Below, piece by piece: positions 46,146-56,992 of a stretch of DNA of 64,000 bases. Made by a program: the position numbers and the translations under genes. The notes beneath the pieces were generated by a model that was not told where the DNA came from, ran no database searches, and saw only the letters and a list, made by a program, of their open reading frames with translations. This stretch comes from Colletotrichum lupini (lineage: Eukaryota > Ascomycota > Sordariomycetes > Glomerellales > Glomerellaceae), in contig NC_064678.1 in NCBI RefSeq assembly GCF_023278565.1, forward strand, positions 682,001-746,000, read 5' to 3'. Every line of letters begins with the position of its first letter. Within the stretch, counting starts at the first letter, position 1.

Positions 46146-48017
46146 CTTTTTTGCTTTTGGGAATTTTCGCTATCGACTGGGACCCTGGCAGTTTTTTGCA
46201 CCCGACAATCTCTCCTCAACGAGATTTAGGTAGAGTTGCGTAAATCGAGGGGTAGAAATCGTTAGTGAGTTGATTGTCAATCAGCTGGACGATTGAAACA
46301 TCTACTTTGCACACTTGACTGAGGTGGGCATCCCATGGGCAGACAATCCTAGGTGAATGAACATACTTGTCCACCAACCACAGACAGGCTCAATAAAGTG
46401 TGTAGTGTTTATTGGATTTCATGTCGACCTCCGGACTTCAGACGTTGAAGAGGATACCGGTGAGGCACTTTTCTTGGTATCGGTTCTGTGAAGTGCCCAG
46501 CGAATGATTCTCGACAGCTTCTATCATGCTATCGTCCGAGAGACCGATGTCAAATGTTGTGAACCACCCCAATTTCAAACGTTACTTTGGGGCCAGCTTG
46601 CTTTGCGTCTAGAAGTTGACTTTACACGTCGCAAATAGCTGCTCAGCGTCAGGGTCCAACTCCTGATCGAGCAGAGATTTACAACTGCAACCCTGTAAAC
46701 ATGGGGGGTTGCACCGGTAGCCGGACACGTCGGAGACTCGCGATATGAACGCGTTGTGAACCCACCCTAGCTTCATGTCGGTAGACGCTCTCATTTCTCA
46801 CATTTGTGACTGGAGTAAGAAAACCATCCGAGACTCTTCCGTACTCCGTGCATCACTACGCACAAACAACGCTGAAGGTTCCGCGTGCCTTGACTATCCG
46901 TCGATTAGACTTTGGGTTCATGTTCAAGGCCACATCAGTGCAACCACAATGTAAGGATGCGGGACGAAAGGTAATCACTTACACATCGTTGGAAAATGGC
47001 CACTCCCACCGAGGGTGTGCAAAGGCCTTGAGGCTGGAGCATAGTCAAAGTTGAGATGAACTCTGAGTCTCAAGACTCCTGAACCTCCCCCATCCATTCA
47101 TCTCCCCACGCGCCTGAGTGCAGTCATCATCACTTGATCACCGTACTTAACCAGTGATCCCCAGGGACTGGTTTTGGTCAAATTGAGGACCGTGCTCTGT
47201 CGCAAAGTCCGACATGAGCCTTGTCCCCTGCAGCCCTGCCCTGGCTCCGTGGATCCTTGCAAGTTGTCGAACGGTGAGGCGGGGGGCATTCTCTTTCCTC
47301 GCTCCCGAGTTTCTCCAGGGCAAAGACTGCCTACCAGTCCGAGAAGAATGTTCGCTGAGAGGGTTTGCACAGGCTTCAAACGGGATAGCTCATCGACCCC
47401 TAGGCACGTCGTGAAGGCTTAGCGATCCTACCGGAAGCGCCGTAACACCAGCCGCTGCAGGCCATGGGCGCTTCGCCTGCATCTACAAGTGGAAGCTGAA
47501 AAAAAAGCCGTCGACGAACCCACTGGCCCCGATAAAAAGAGACTGGGATGTTGGAACTTTGAAATTACGCAAGTCGTCCTGCGCCGTATTGCGGATATTC
47601 CATGTACGCCTTGACTAGAGGTAATAATAATCCAGCCAAAGTTTCGTAGCTAAGATTTCGGGTCCGAGTCTTCTCATCATCTGGTCTAACATCACATTTG
47701 GAGCTCAACAGAAGAAGGCAAAGAGGATTGCGCGCCACTGCTGTTTGGCGTGTGAAATCTTCATCATTTCATATCCCATCATACTATGTATAAGCCACTT
47801 TGCAAACGATACGCGTGAAAAGGAACAATCGCAGGGCAGGGAAGCTGAGCGGTAATAGCTTCATGAATCGTGTGCATGATACGACTTCACGCGCCCACTT
47901 TGGTCTTCCCTGCCGGGTATCTGACGACGCTTTCAAGAGGCTCCCCATTCTCCACCAACACCGTAAATGCGTAAGTAAGCCTATTTGAGGCTGCGTGTGC
48001 TTGCTGTTCACTGTCAT
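46146..48017. other. Intergenic 1.9 kb
   Basis: No gene could be supported. A 61-codon Cys-containing open frame lies on the minus strand at 46609-46794; it has no visible signal peptide and I do not call it. Confidence 0.45.
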
Positions 48018-49303
48018 TCATAACGACGCCTGCCTTGTCGTCCTTCTTGTCGCCGCCGCATCGTGACTGTCATTGCCGTCGACGTCCTCTTCCGAGATCC
48101 AGAATTCTGTTCGCTTCTGGATACCTGGTTCAAGCGGGATGTCGCTGTGGTCGCTCTTTGATAGGGAGGGCCTGCGCTCCGAGCGTATAAAAATGTCGGT
48201 GGTACCGCCGTTGTCGCCGTGTAATCTGCTGCCGTTGTTGTACGCAGATCGAGAGCGATGTGACGAATTTCCGTATGCTGAGGGATGGGAACTGGGGAGC
48301 TGTTTTTCTCCAAAGAAGTAGAACCAGAGGGATCTGGAGAGTGTCAGGTTTCCAGCAATGATTCCGAGGTAAAGCTCCAAGTTGGACCAAATTGCGGTTA
48401 CTGCGTATACGTCTAAGGATGTTGTTAGCTGAATCCTTTTGGACGCCCGACCAAGACATGTCCTTACAACTCAAGTCGTTAGTCACCAGGCCAAGAGAGG
48501 CTGCTCTTGCAATACCGAAGCCAGTGGCGCTGTCAGGTAATGTCAGTTTACTAGTTCGGTTTGGGGGTTCAGAGGTTGCTCACATCAAACCGAGACTCAT
48601 TAATGCGCCGACCGAGAGTTTGGTCGACAGTGGTATGCGTACTTGCCAGACTACAACGAGAGGCAACAAGGAGCATAACAAGTCTGTCGCAACGGAGTAT
48701 GCTAATGGGTAAATATGTCAGTCGCAAGCCACAAAGATGCCACGTCCCTGCGCCTGACTTACAGATAGTCAAGTAAATCGAGTATATCCGAATCTTGGCG
48801 TCCCAGCACACTCCGTTTCCTGTCCAGTAAGCGTCGACGGGATCGCACTCGGCGAGCAGGATGATGATGACGCCAAAGTTGGTGATAACCAGACCAGCCA
48901 TGACGGACCACAGAAAGTACTTGAGCCGGCTGGAGTCTTTGATGCGGAGCAGCAGTAGCATGATGGAGCACTTGAGCAAGCAGATACTGGCGAATAGAAG
49001 GATTTGCGCGAACCATCCAAGCATGCTGTTGTTGACGTATTCCTCTGTCGAAATGTACCATCGATGCCTCCCATTGCCCGAGTTCCCTTGCGCGCACTGA
49101 ACGCCATATCTGATGACGCCGAGACTGGCAACGATTCCCATAAGATAATCATCCCATCCCAGATGCCGTAATGCGAAGCGAACGTAGAGGCGGATCGACG
49201 TCGTGAAGATGACAAAGAAGATTAGCGCGCCGGAGACACCAAGGAGGATCGGGTTGACGTTCTCGTCCGGCGGCAGCGGATTCGGAGGGGTGACTGGCGC
49301 CAT
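48018..49303 (-). CDS. Pth11/rhodopsin-like seven-helix integral membrane protein
   Basis: Exons 49303-48763, 48701-48584, 48529-48468 and 48412-48018 sum to 1116 nt, 371 residues. The fungal rhodopsin-like (Pth11-related) fold is seen as seven hydrophobic segments, beginning with ILLGVSGALIFFVIFTTSI. Family blocks are LGWDDYLMGIVASL near residue 45, CDPVDAYW and CWD around the fourth loop, YSVATDLLCSLLPLVVVWQV, SLGLIATGFGIARAASL, and AIWSNLELYLGIIAGNLTLSR. The hydrophilic C-tail of about 100 residues is Ser-rich and charged. There is no CFEM domain at the N-terminus. Pth11 relatives sense surface or host cues in plant pathogens, but most members have no known ligand. Confidence 0.88.
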
Positions 49304-52019
49304 CGCGAGCGCGTACGTAGGAGTCTAGTGGACTCAAGCCTGGATAGCGTGGAAGAAGACGCCAGGACAAGGAACGAGGGTGCAGCACACCAGGAAATAC
49401 TAGGCCATGGGCTGGATAAATGTGTGGAAGAGAACAAGACGGCCAGCGGGTAATCGACCCACGGGATAGTCTCTGCACAAGGCAAAGACGAGGACGATCG
49501 CCAAGATCTGCTTTTGGATGGCAGCTCATTTACCCCCGGACTTTTAAACGTCCCACTCGACGTGCGCCCTTGAGGGGGGAAAAGGGGACGTTGGTTGTCT
49601 TAAGAGCTGCGACGAAGCTGAGAAGGAGGAGGAGGAGAACAAGCTACATGCAATTCCGCAGTAGCCAGCCCTGCATGCGCGGACGGAGGAAATATGAGAT
49701 GCAAGGAGGTCAAGGCACCACGGCGCATATGTCTCAGATGGGCGAGACCCAATCTACCCATCCCGCGGTTGTGTCGGGAGGAGGGTGGTAAATGGTAATG
49801 ATTTGATGCCTTGGACGCCGACGACGCCGAGGTGGTGTTGTGTTGGTTTGGTAGGATGCAAGATTGCCCAGCCTTTGGTTCGATTCTTTCAAGATACGGA
49901 TAATAGGCAATTGGTAATTTATTTCGTTGCCCCGAGCAGAGAGGCTGCATGCCAAAGGACAGGAGCTAAACGCAAATGTCCAAGACCTAATTCTCTCAAC
50001 TACGTCCATTCGAGGGATCGCTGTGTCCTGCATGGCAAAGACGGGGACCCCTTCCCCAAAAGAAGAAGGGTCTTGGCCGGGAATGACTGGGAGTCTCGTA
50101 TTGTGGAAGGCCAGGTTGGACGAGCATCCTCTCCTCTTTTCTCCTTCTTCGATTCCTGCCCAGCTTCTGCGAGCTCCTGTCTCGTTGCTTGGATACAAAT
50201 TGAGTTTGAGCGGCCTTCATTCCCCTGCGTATCTCTCTCGGTTGTTGACGAGGGCACGCCGCGCCCGAAGGAGGGATCAAAGTACATAGACCCTGGGCAT
50301 GTGTGGATTCTTCTCATGCTGCGACCTGCAGTGCCTGCGCATCTGACAGGTTGTGGGATGTTGCGCAATGTGCCGCAGGTCTCCCAAGGGGTACATATGA
50401 TTTACGTACACAGACTTGTGTGGGCTCTTCTTGCCAATGGTTTACCAAGCAAACACCCGCAGCAGAGTTGAGCAAATGGAGTAAGTTGATGACGATCGTC
50501 TTCTTACGTTCAATTTTTGACTTTCCCATCCTATCTTTCTCCTCCTTATCTCTTGACGTCTCAATGCACACAAGACATGTAGTTGGAGGCCATGAGACAG
50601 ATTCGGACACAGACCAGAAAGCATAACGGGTAGCCGAGCGGCGCGCGGCAGCTTTTCTGCTCTTCCTGCTCGAGAAACGAGGGGCGGACGCTGGCGAGGG
50701 TTTCGGTCGTGCGAAAGGGTGGTGCCCGAGTTTAATTAATGGAGGGTATTGGTACGACTGTCAGGGGTATCCTGGGCACTCCGTCAGCAGGCTGCGCGGC
50801 GAGGGACGAGCTTTCTAAACACAGATACCGAAGAAGATCCAAACCGTTGAGCCCCCGAGGGGCAACTCGGGAGAGAGAGAAACGGGGAGACGGGGAAGAG
50901 CCGGGAAACGCAGTTGTTAACCCGTCAATGCTTCGATAGACGTGGAGTTATTATGGAATTGTTCATAACTGACCGAGACGGATGATTTGTTCAGACAGGG
51001 TCACGTCGACTTGTCCAAATGGGCCTGACAGGCCTATCCTTGAGTCGTGAACCTAACCCTGGAAGCGACCGGCCGGCGCAGCTCCGCAATTGTCAACGGT
51101 GCTTCGCCGGATAGGCACGTTGATGGCACGGTAACATTTGCCCGGGTACACAGCCATCCCCGTCGGCGAACACGTTGAACCGTGGGACGGTTGATGTTGC
51201 TTCGCGGCGTAGTAGGGGGAATTTGCTGTGCCGTTCGTCTCTGGTAGAGCAGAACGCAACCGAACCTGCATAAGTGTCTGACATTCCCTCGTCATCCATT
51301 CTTTTTCCCCTCTCTTCAAGGTTGGGGTAGACAGTTTGGCAATTGTCCAACAAGTCGTGTTGTTGGACCGGCGCGCTGGTAGCTTACACGCGCATTTATA
51401 AGTGCTTACGCTGCCGTGTGACACCACCGCAACATACCGCCACCATTTCCTCCTCTCCCGGGACTTCTTCAGCGGTACCTACGAATAGTTTAGGTATAGC
51501 ATATGAGGATTCTCGGCACCCCACTAAGCTACCATCATGTTCCCGTCCCTCCAGACCTTGAAGGACGGGCGACCTGGGGCGGAGAACAAGGATATTTCTT
51601 TGGGCCGCGTGTATGATTACTGGCGCCGTTTTCTTGGACTACGGATAAGAAGCCCTGCTAACTTGCTAAAGAAGCTTGTAAGGGGATTAATAACCGCATT
51701 ATTGACATTCGACTTTCACTTGAGGCAATTTTGGGGGCTGCATACAAAAAGAGACACGATCCTGCTGCCGCATGGAACATGGCACGCCACAGCACGCCCT
51801 CCACTTCGTGTCGTTTGGTACCATTGACGAGGTTTCCCGAACCTAGACTTGATGTGCAGATATCACGCTTATTGTATTTGAAAGCTCGAGCGTTTGCTTC
51901 TCTTTTGATCTAGGCTCTGGCAGAACTTGGAGAAGCGCGTTTCTCAGATCGCCGAGCCGAGGGTTCCTAAACTTTATTTTCTCGAGCGCGTGGAAAAAGA
52001 TCGCTGCATCGTCTTAGCC
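49304..52019. other. Divergent intergenic region 2.7 kb
   Basis: The longest gene-free stretch in the window. Several overlapping open frames of 60-228 codons occur in both directions at 49400-50630, none resembling a known family or showing coherent splicing. It separates the Pth11-like gene from the oxidoreductase pair. Confidence 0.45.
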
Positions 52020-54004
52020 ATGCTTGTCAAGTCGAGTCTCGCTCTCGCCTTCGCGGCCCTTGTTTCGGGTGCCACTTCCTCCTCCTCGTCACAGCCCTAT
52101 GAGGATGCCTACGATTATGTAAGTTGTGCCCAGCTCTGCTCTCGGACGTTTGCGTTGCTTCATTTACGGGGTCTCTCTGTCGGACGTATTCGCTTGTGCC
52201 CTCTTTAGTATTTTGCGTTTGACGCGGCCCGGGGGAGGTTTGATTACCTGATACACTAACACTTCGTCTTTTCCCCTCTCAGATCGTCGTCGGCGGTGGC
52301 ACTGCTGGAGTAGCCGTGGCGGCTCGTATCAGCGAGGGACTCCCTGCCTGCAAGATTCTCCTCATTGAGGCGGGACCCGCGGTGTGGGATGAGCCTAAAA
52401 TCAACGTCCCCGGCATGAAGGGCTCGACGCTGGCCACAAAGTACGACTGGAACTTCACCACCGTGCCGCAGTCCAATGTCAATAGCCGAACTTTCACGGT
52501 CAACCGAGGCAAGGTCCTCGGCGGCAGCTCCGCCCTCAACCTCATGTCGTACGATAGGGCTGCGGTGGCCGAGTATGACAGCTGGGAGGCTCTCGGCAAC
52601 CCGGGATGGAATTGGGAGACGATGATTGCCGCCATGAAGAAGTCGGAGAACTTTACTGGCATTAATACCGATACGTACGGGTCCGAGGGTGTCGGCGAGA
52701 GCGGCCCGGTTAAGGCTGTCATCAACCGCATCATCCCCGAGCATCAGAAGACGTGGATCCCGACGATGAATGCCCTCGGCATTGAGAGCAACTTGGAGTC
52801 GCTCGGCGGAGACCCTCTCGGAGTGATGTATCAGCCCAGCAGCATTGATCCGACTCACTACAATAGGTCTTACAGCGCCAACGCCTACGTTCCCATTGCC
52901 GGCTCGAACTTGGAAATCCTTTCTGATACCACGGTCCTCAAAGTCAATCTCGGAAAGGCAACGGGTGACTCGACTCTTCAGACGGCCACAGGAGTCACCC
53001 TTTCAGACGGAACCATCGTCTTAGCCCAGAAGGAGGTTATCCTATCTGCTGGCTCCATCCAAAGCCCAGGCTTGCTGGAGTTGTCAGGCATTAGCCAGTG
53101 CTCCGTTCTCAACGCCTCCGGTATCGAACAATTCATTGAACTTCCTGGTGTTGGCGAGAACCTTCAAGATCATCTTCGAATTCAAAGTTCCTACCAGCTC
53201 AAGGACAATTACACCTCCTTTGACATTCTCCGCAGCAATGACACCTACGCCGCTGAGCAGCTGGCCCTCTGGAACGCCGGACAAGTCTCGCTTTACGACT
53301 ACACCGGCAGCGGCTACACCTTCACGACCTGGGCGCAAGCCATCGGCAACGACTCGCGCCTGGTAACCCTCGCCAAGGAAGCCGCCGGCGAAGACCCCAG
53401 TGTCGTTGATAAGAAAAAGCTAGAGTTTATGACCGATCCTTCCATCCCCCAGCTTGAGGTCATCTTCTCGGATGGCTACACCGGCGTCAAGGGGTACCCC
53501 GCGTCAACATCTCCTCTCTTTGGCGAAGGGTTCTTCACCCTCATCGCCGCGATCATGCACCCCTTGAGCCGGGGCGATATTCACATCAACCCTGCCAACA
53601 CCACCGGAAAGCCTGTCATCAACCCGAACTACTTTGCACACGAACATGATCTGGAAGCAGCGATCCAGGCCATCAAGTACTGCCGCAAGATCGCAAACAC
53701 CGAACCAATGAGATCTATCTGGGAGAACGAGTACGAACCTGGATTGGATGCTGTCCAGACCGACGAGCAGTGGAAACAGTTTGCTCTCAACACGACGTTG
53801 AGCATCTTCCACCCCGTCGGAACCTGTTCCATGCTCCCCAAGGAGGATGGCGGTGTTGTTGACAGCGACCTGAAGGTGTACGGCACCTCCAATCTGCGCG
53901 TCGTCGATGCTAGTGTCATTCCTCTGCTTATCTCTGCACATGTGCAAACTGCCGTCTATGGTATCGCAGAGATCGCGGCTGAGCGCATCATCGCAGATGC
54001 TTAG
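52020..54004 (+). CDS. Secreted GMC oxidoreductase (AA3_2-type, aryl-alcohol/glucose oxidase-like)
   Basis: FAD-dependent oxidase or dehydrogenase of the GMC family. Exons 52020-52118 and 52283-54004 give 606 residues; the 164-nt intron is unusually long for this window. A signal peptide is visible (MLVKSSLALAFAALVSGA). The FAD dinucleotide fold starts at YDYIVVGGGTAGVAVAARIS, and the GMC signature 1 region is RGKVLGGSSALN. The active-site pair is His543 (FHPVGTCSM) and His586 (LLISAHVQTAVYG), the His-His type seen in aryl-alcohol and glucose oxidases. Such enzymes produce H2O2 or reduce quinones outside the cell. The exact substrate cannot be read from sequence. It is convergent with the cellobiose dehydrogenase gene, 600 bp away. 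Confidence 0.93.
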
Positions 54005-54604
54005 AAGTGATCGTGCGGACAAGGGTCTATGACATGATTGATGACAGCATAGACTAGCGTCGGAGGATTCTTTTCATAATTTTAATGATAATTTTTCACC
54101 AATATCAGCACAATTTGCTGAAAGCTCTCGTGTGATACGTTGCGCTTTGTTGCAATATCTGATGAGAAGATGACGAGACCAGGGGCTTCCCTTCGATGAA
54201 GCTGTATCATGCTTGAGAATTACCTTCTAGTGATGCCACAGCTTTAAAGCTATTGAGCCTCTTGGGCCGTTGATGCCATCTTGCAGGTTGTAGCGTTTGA
54301 AAATCATACAAACATCACACAGACTGAACTTGAACTCTTGTAGAATGAGTTGACTCAGGGTTGAATAGTCCAACCATGCTGATGGGAGATTCAGTGAGTA
54401 TAGACAAGAACAACCGTCACAGTTATAGCATGCTTGAACCAGAGATTATTCAATAGCCTGAAGTGATTTATTTACGGAAAGAAATTTTATACATAAGATA
54501 ATCTAGAACGAAACATGTACGTTGAAGTGGCTCAGGAGTTCATCGTCACCCGTAGCCGGTACCTGGCATGATCACATCCACTCAGCACTTGAGGGCTCGA
54601 TCAT
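54005..54604. other. Convergent intergenic region between the two GMC genes
   Basis: AT-rich 3' flanks of both genes, with no coding region and no recognised element. Confidence 0.5.
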
Positions 54605-56992
54605 CTAGTGCAGGTGAGCATGGCGTCTGAAGCGCATGGCCTGGCGCTGGGCGCGCTTGGTGACACCGTTACACTTGCTAGTCTCGGGGGCAGTAGAGTT
54701 CGAAGACCCGGTGACAGTGACGGCGGCAATCTTCTCGGCGGCGTGCTCGGCGGTGATCATGATGATGGATTGGGTGTTACCGGTGGGCAAGTCAGGGTGG
54801 ATGGAGGCGTCGACGACGAAGAGGTTGTCGGTGCCGTAGACCTTGGTGTCGAGGTCGACAACGGCGGTACCGTCCGTCTTGCGGCCATCGTCGGTGCCCA
54901 TCTTGGCGCTACCGACCCAGTGGTCACCAGAGATCATCTTGGTGCTGATGATGTCGTCGGGAGTGGCACCGGGGGTGACGTAGCTGAGGGTGGAGTTGCT
55001 GCCGCTGGTGAGGTCGAGCCAGTACTGGACAAAGTCGGACATGGCCTTCTTATCAGCGGCGTCGATCAACCAGGGCTTGGTGTTGAGGACGGTGTTGCCG
55101 GAGGCGGTGATGCCGAGCTCGCCGAGGGTGGAGGTGCCGTGAGTCAGGAACGTGCGGACGGTGATGATGCCGTTCTGCATGGCGCTGGCAGTACCCTGTA
55201 GGTAACGGGTGCGGCCGTCGGAGCCCTCGGCGGAGGTCCAGAGGTGCATACGCTGAGCGGCCTGGGTGATGGGACCGGAGCCCTCCTTGTAGAGGTTCAG
55301 ATCGCTGGTGACGGGGTTGGAGGCGATGGCGTTGAAGGCGTAGGCGCTGAAGTTGGTCTTGGAGTTGAACTGGAGCATGACCTGGGCGTGGTCCTGGAGG
55401 TGGTGTCCGACGGGGAGGTCGATCCAGTCGGCCTGGTCGGGGAGGGTGACGCCAGTGCTGGCGGCTCCGGACTTGACGATCTCCAGGGCGTCAGAGCGGC
55501 CGATACCAGAGTTCCACAGGAGACGGGGAGAAGACATGGCACCGGCGGCGAGGACGACCTTGCCGCCAGCGTTGACCTTGATGATCTGGGTGGTGCCGTC
55601 GGCGGCCTGGGTAAGAACACCGGTCATCTTGCTACCGGTGCGGAGGACCTGAATCACCTTGGTCTCGAGCTTGAGGGTGAAGTTGGGCAGCTGCTGGGCG
55701 AAGGGCATGTAGGTACGGGCAGGGCCAGCACGGAGGTTGTCCTTGATGGACCACGAAGGGCGGGAGAAGACGGAGGACTTCTCGTTGGGAGACTCGATGG
55801 AGTCAACCTCGTTCCAGCCCTTGGCGCTCAGGAGGCCGGAAAGGACACGGAAGGTCAAGTCATCGTAGTACTTGCCGTCGTCAGAAGGCTCAGTGGTACC
55901 GGGGTTGCGCTCGTAGAGGCGGGAAGCGGCGTCGGAGACGTCAGCCCAGTTCCAGCCCGCGGGCCAGCGCTGCCAGTCGTGCTCGGGAGGGTGGATGAAG
56001 TTGAGGCCGTTGATGGAACTGGATCCTCCCAACAAGCAGCCGGCGGTGGAGGCAGTGTCACTGCAGAGGGAAGTTCCGGAGAGACTGGTCATGGAGCTGC
56101 CGAGCGCAGGAATGTCGTAGGGGGTAAGGGTGTCGTTCCAGGGCAGAGCCATGTCGGAGCCCAAGGCGACAGTGTTGGCAGGGCCACGCTCGATGAGGAG
56201 AACGCTAGAGCCCTTCTCGGCGAGACGCTCAGCGGCGATGATACCAGCAGGGCCACCACCGACGACGATGACATCGTAGGTGGTGTTGGAGGTGGTGGGA
56301 GCGGGGATGGTGCTGTTGCCAGGAACGGGAGTGGTGGTGCCGTTGCCGGGAACGGGCGTAGTCTCAACGGCCTTTGCGTACTTGGACCAGGTATCGAACT
56401 TGGCGGACTTGGCAGAAGCAATGTCAAGACCGAACTGACCGAAGCCAGCGGAGTGGTAGTTCAGGGCAGCAGCCGAGTCGGAGACGGGTGACGGGCTGGT
56501 GTCGGAGTAGGCCCAGCCGAGGATAGGGGAGTCGCCAGCCAAGCTGGTCTTGTCGTTGATACAGTTCTGGCACAAGAAGGTGTACGAGAAGTGAGTGCTG
56601 TTGACAAAGGTACCGTTGGCGATGGGAACAGCGGAGACCTCGGTGGCAGTGTAGACGTCGGGGTTGGCGTAGGCACTTCCCATACGGAAAGATGTCTTGA
56701 TATCCTCGCCATCGGCCCAAGCGACGAATAGGAGGCCGTTCAACATGCCACCCTTCAACGAGACGGCACCCCAGTTACCCTTTGTTGAGATAGGTACAAC
56801 CATCTGACCAATGAAGTCCGTTCCGATGGTCTCGGGGACCGCGATACCGAAGCTGTAGGGGTAGGCGGAAGGCAGGTAGCGTTGGAAGTCGATACCGGTC
56901 TGGGGGTCTGAGTAAGCCGAGGCTCGCAGTTGCGCAGTGGCAGATCCAGCGAGCCCGAGAAGGGCCGCTACTCCTGAGAATGTAGAGCGCAT
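54605..56992 (-). CDS. cdh: Cellobiose dehydrogenase (AA8 cytochrome + AA3_1 flavin domain)
   Basis: Secreted flavocytochrome that oxidises cellobiose and passes electrons through its heme domain to lytic polysaccharide monooxygenases. 795 residues, single exon. Signal peptide 1-20 (cut before QLRASAY). The cytochrome domain (21-205) has probable heme ligands Met83 (GGMLNGLL) and His180 (NYHSAGFGQFG). The linker (212-237) contains two PVPGNGT/PVPGNST repeats. The dehydrogenase starts at YDVIVVGGGPAG and has catalytic His691 (SGDHWVGSAKMG) and Asn739 (PTGNTQS). There is no cellulose-binding CBM1 module; the C-terminus is instead a short basic tail (RFRRHAHLH). An in-frame Met at 57100 exists, but 56992 gives a clean signal peptide. 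Codon use is strongly C/G-ending. Confidence 0.97.
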   Translation of the reverse strand: MRSTFSGVAALLGLAGSATAQLRASAYSDPQTGIDFQRYLPSAYPYSFGIAVPETIGTDFIGQMVVPISTKGNWGAVSLKGGMLNGLLFVAWADGEDIKTSFRMGSAYANPDVYTATEVSAVPIANGTFVNSTHFSYTFLCQNCINDKTSLAGDSPILGWAYSDTSPSPVSDSAAALNYHSAGFGQFGLDIASAKSAKFDTWSKYAKAVETTPVPGNGTTTPVPGNSTIPAPTTSNTTYDVIVVGGGPAGIIAAERLAEKGSSVLLIERGPANTVALGSDMALPWNDTLTPYDIPALGSSMTSLSGTSLCSDTASTAGCLLGGSSSINGLNFIHPPEHDWQRWPAGWNWADVSDAASRLYERNPGTTEPSDDGKYYDDLTFRVLSGLLSAKGWNEVDSIESPNEKSSVFSRPSWSIKDNLRAGPARTYMPFAQQLPNFTLKLETKVIQVLRTGSKMTGVLTQAADGTTQIIKVNAGGKVVLAAGAMSSPRLLWNSGIGRSDALEIVKSGAASTGVTLPDQADWIDLPVGHHLQDHAQVMLQFNSKTNFSAYAFNAIASNPVTSDLNLYKEGSGPITQAAQRMHLWTSAEGSDGRTRYLQGTASAMQNGIITVRTFLTHGTSTLGELGITASGNTVLNTKPWLIDAADKKAMSDFVQYWLDLTSGSNSTLSYVTPGATPDDIISTKMISGDHWVGSAKMGTDDGRKTDGTAVVDLDTKVYGTDNLFVVDASIHPDLPTGNTQSIIMITAEHAAEKIAAVTVTGSSNSTAPETSKCNGVTKRAQRQAMRFRRHAHLH

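Noticed and set aside
49585..50471. Cluster of overlapping open frames up to 228 codons
   Set aside because: Frames overlap on both strands, have no family resemblance, no signal peptide and no consistent introns. A non-coding or degenerate region is more likely.
50625..50660. GGTAGCCGAGCGG, like the D arm of a Leu or Ser tRNA
   Set aside because: No pairing acceptor stem, anticodon arm or T arm follows at the right distance.
55244..56491. 415-codon open frame on the plus strand, Gly/Val-rich
   Set aside because: It is exactly antisense to the cellobiose dehydrogenase gene. The composition is the reverse-complement shadow of C/G-ending codons, and there is no family match.
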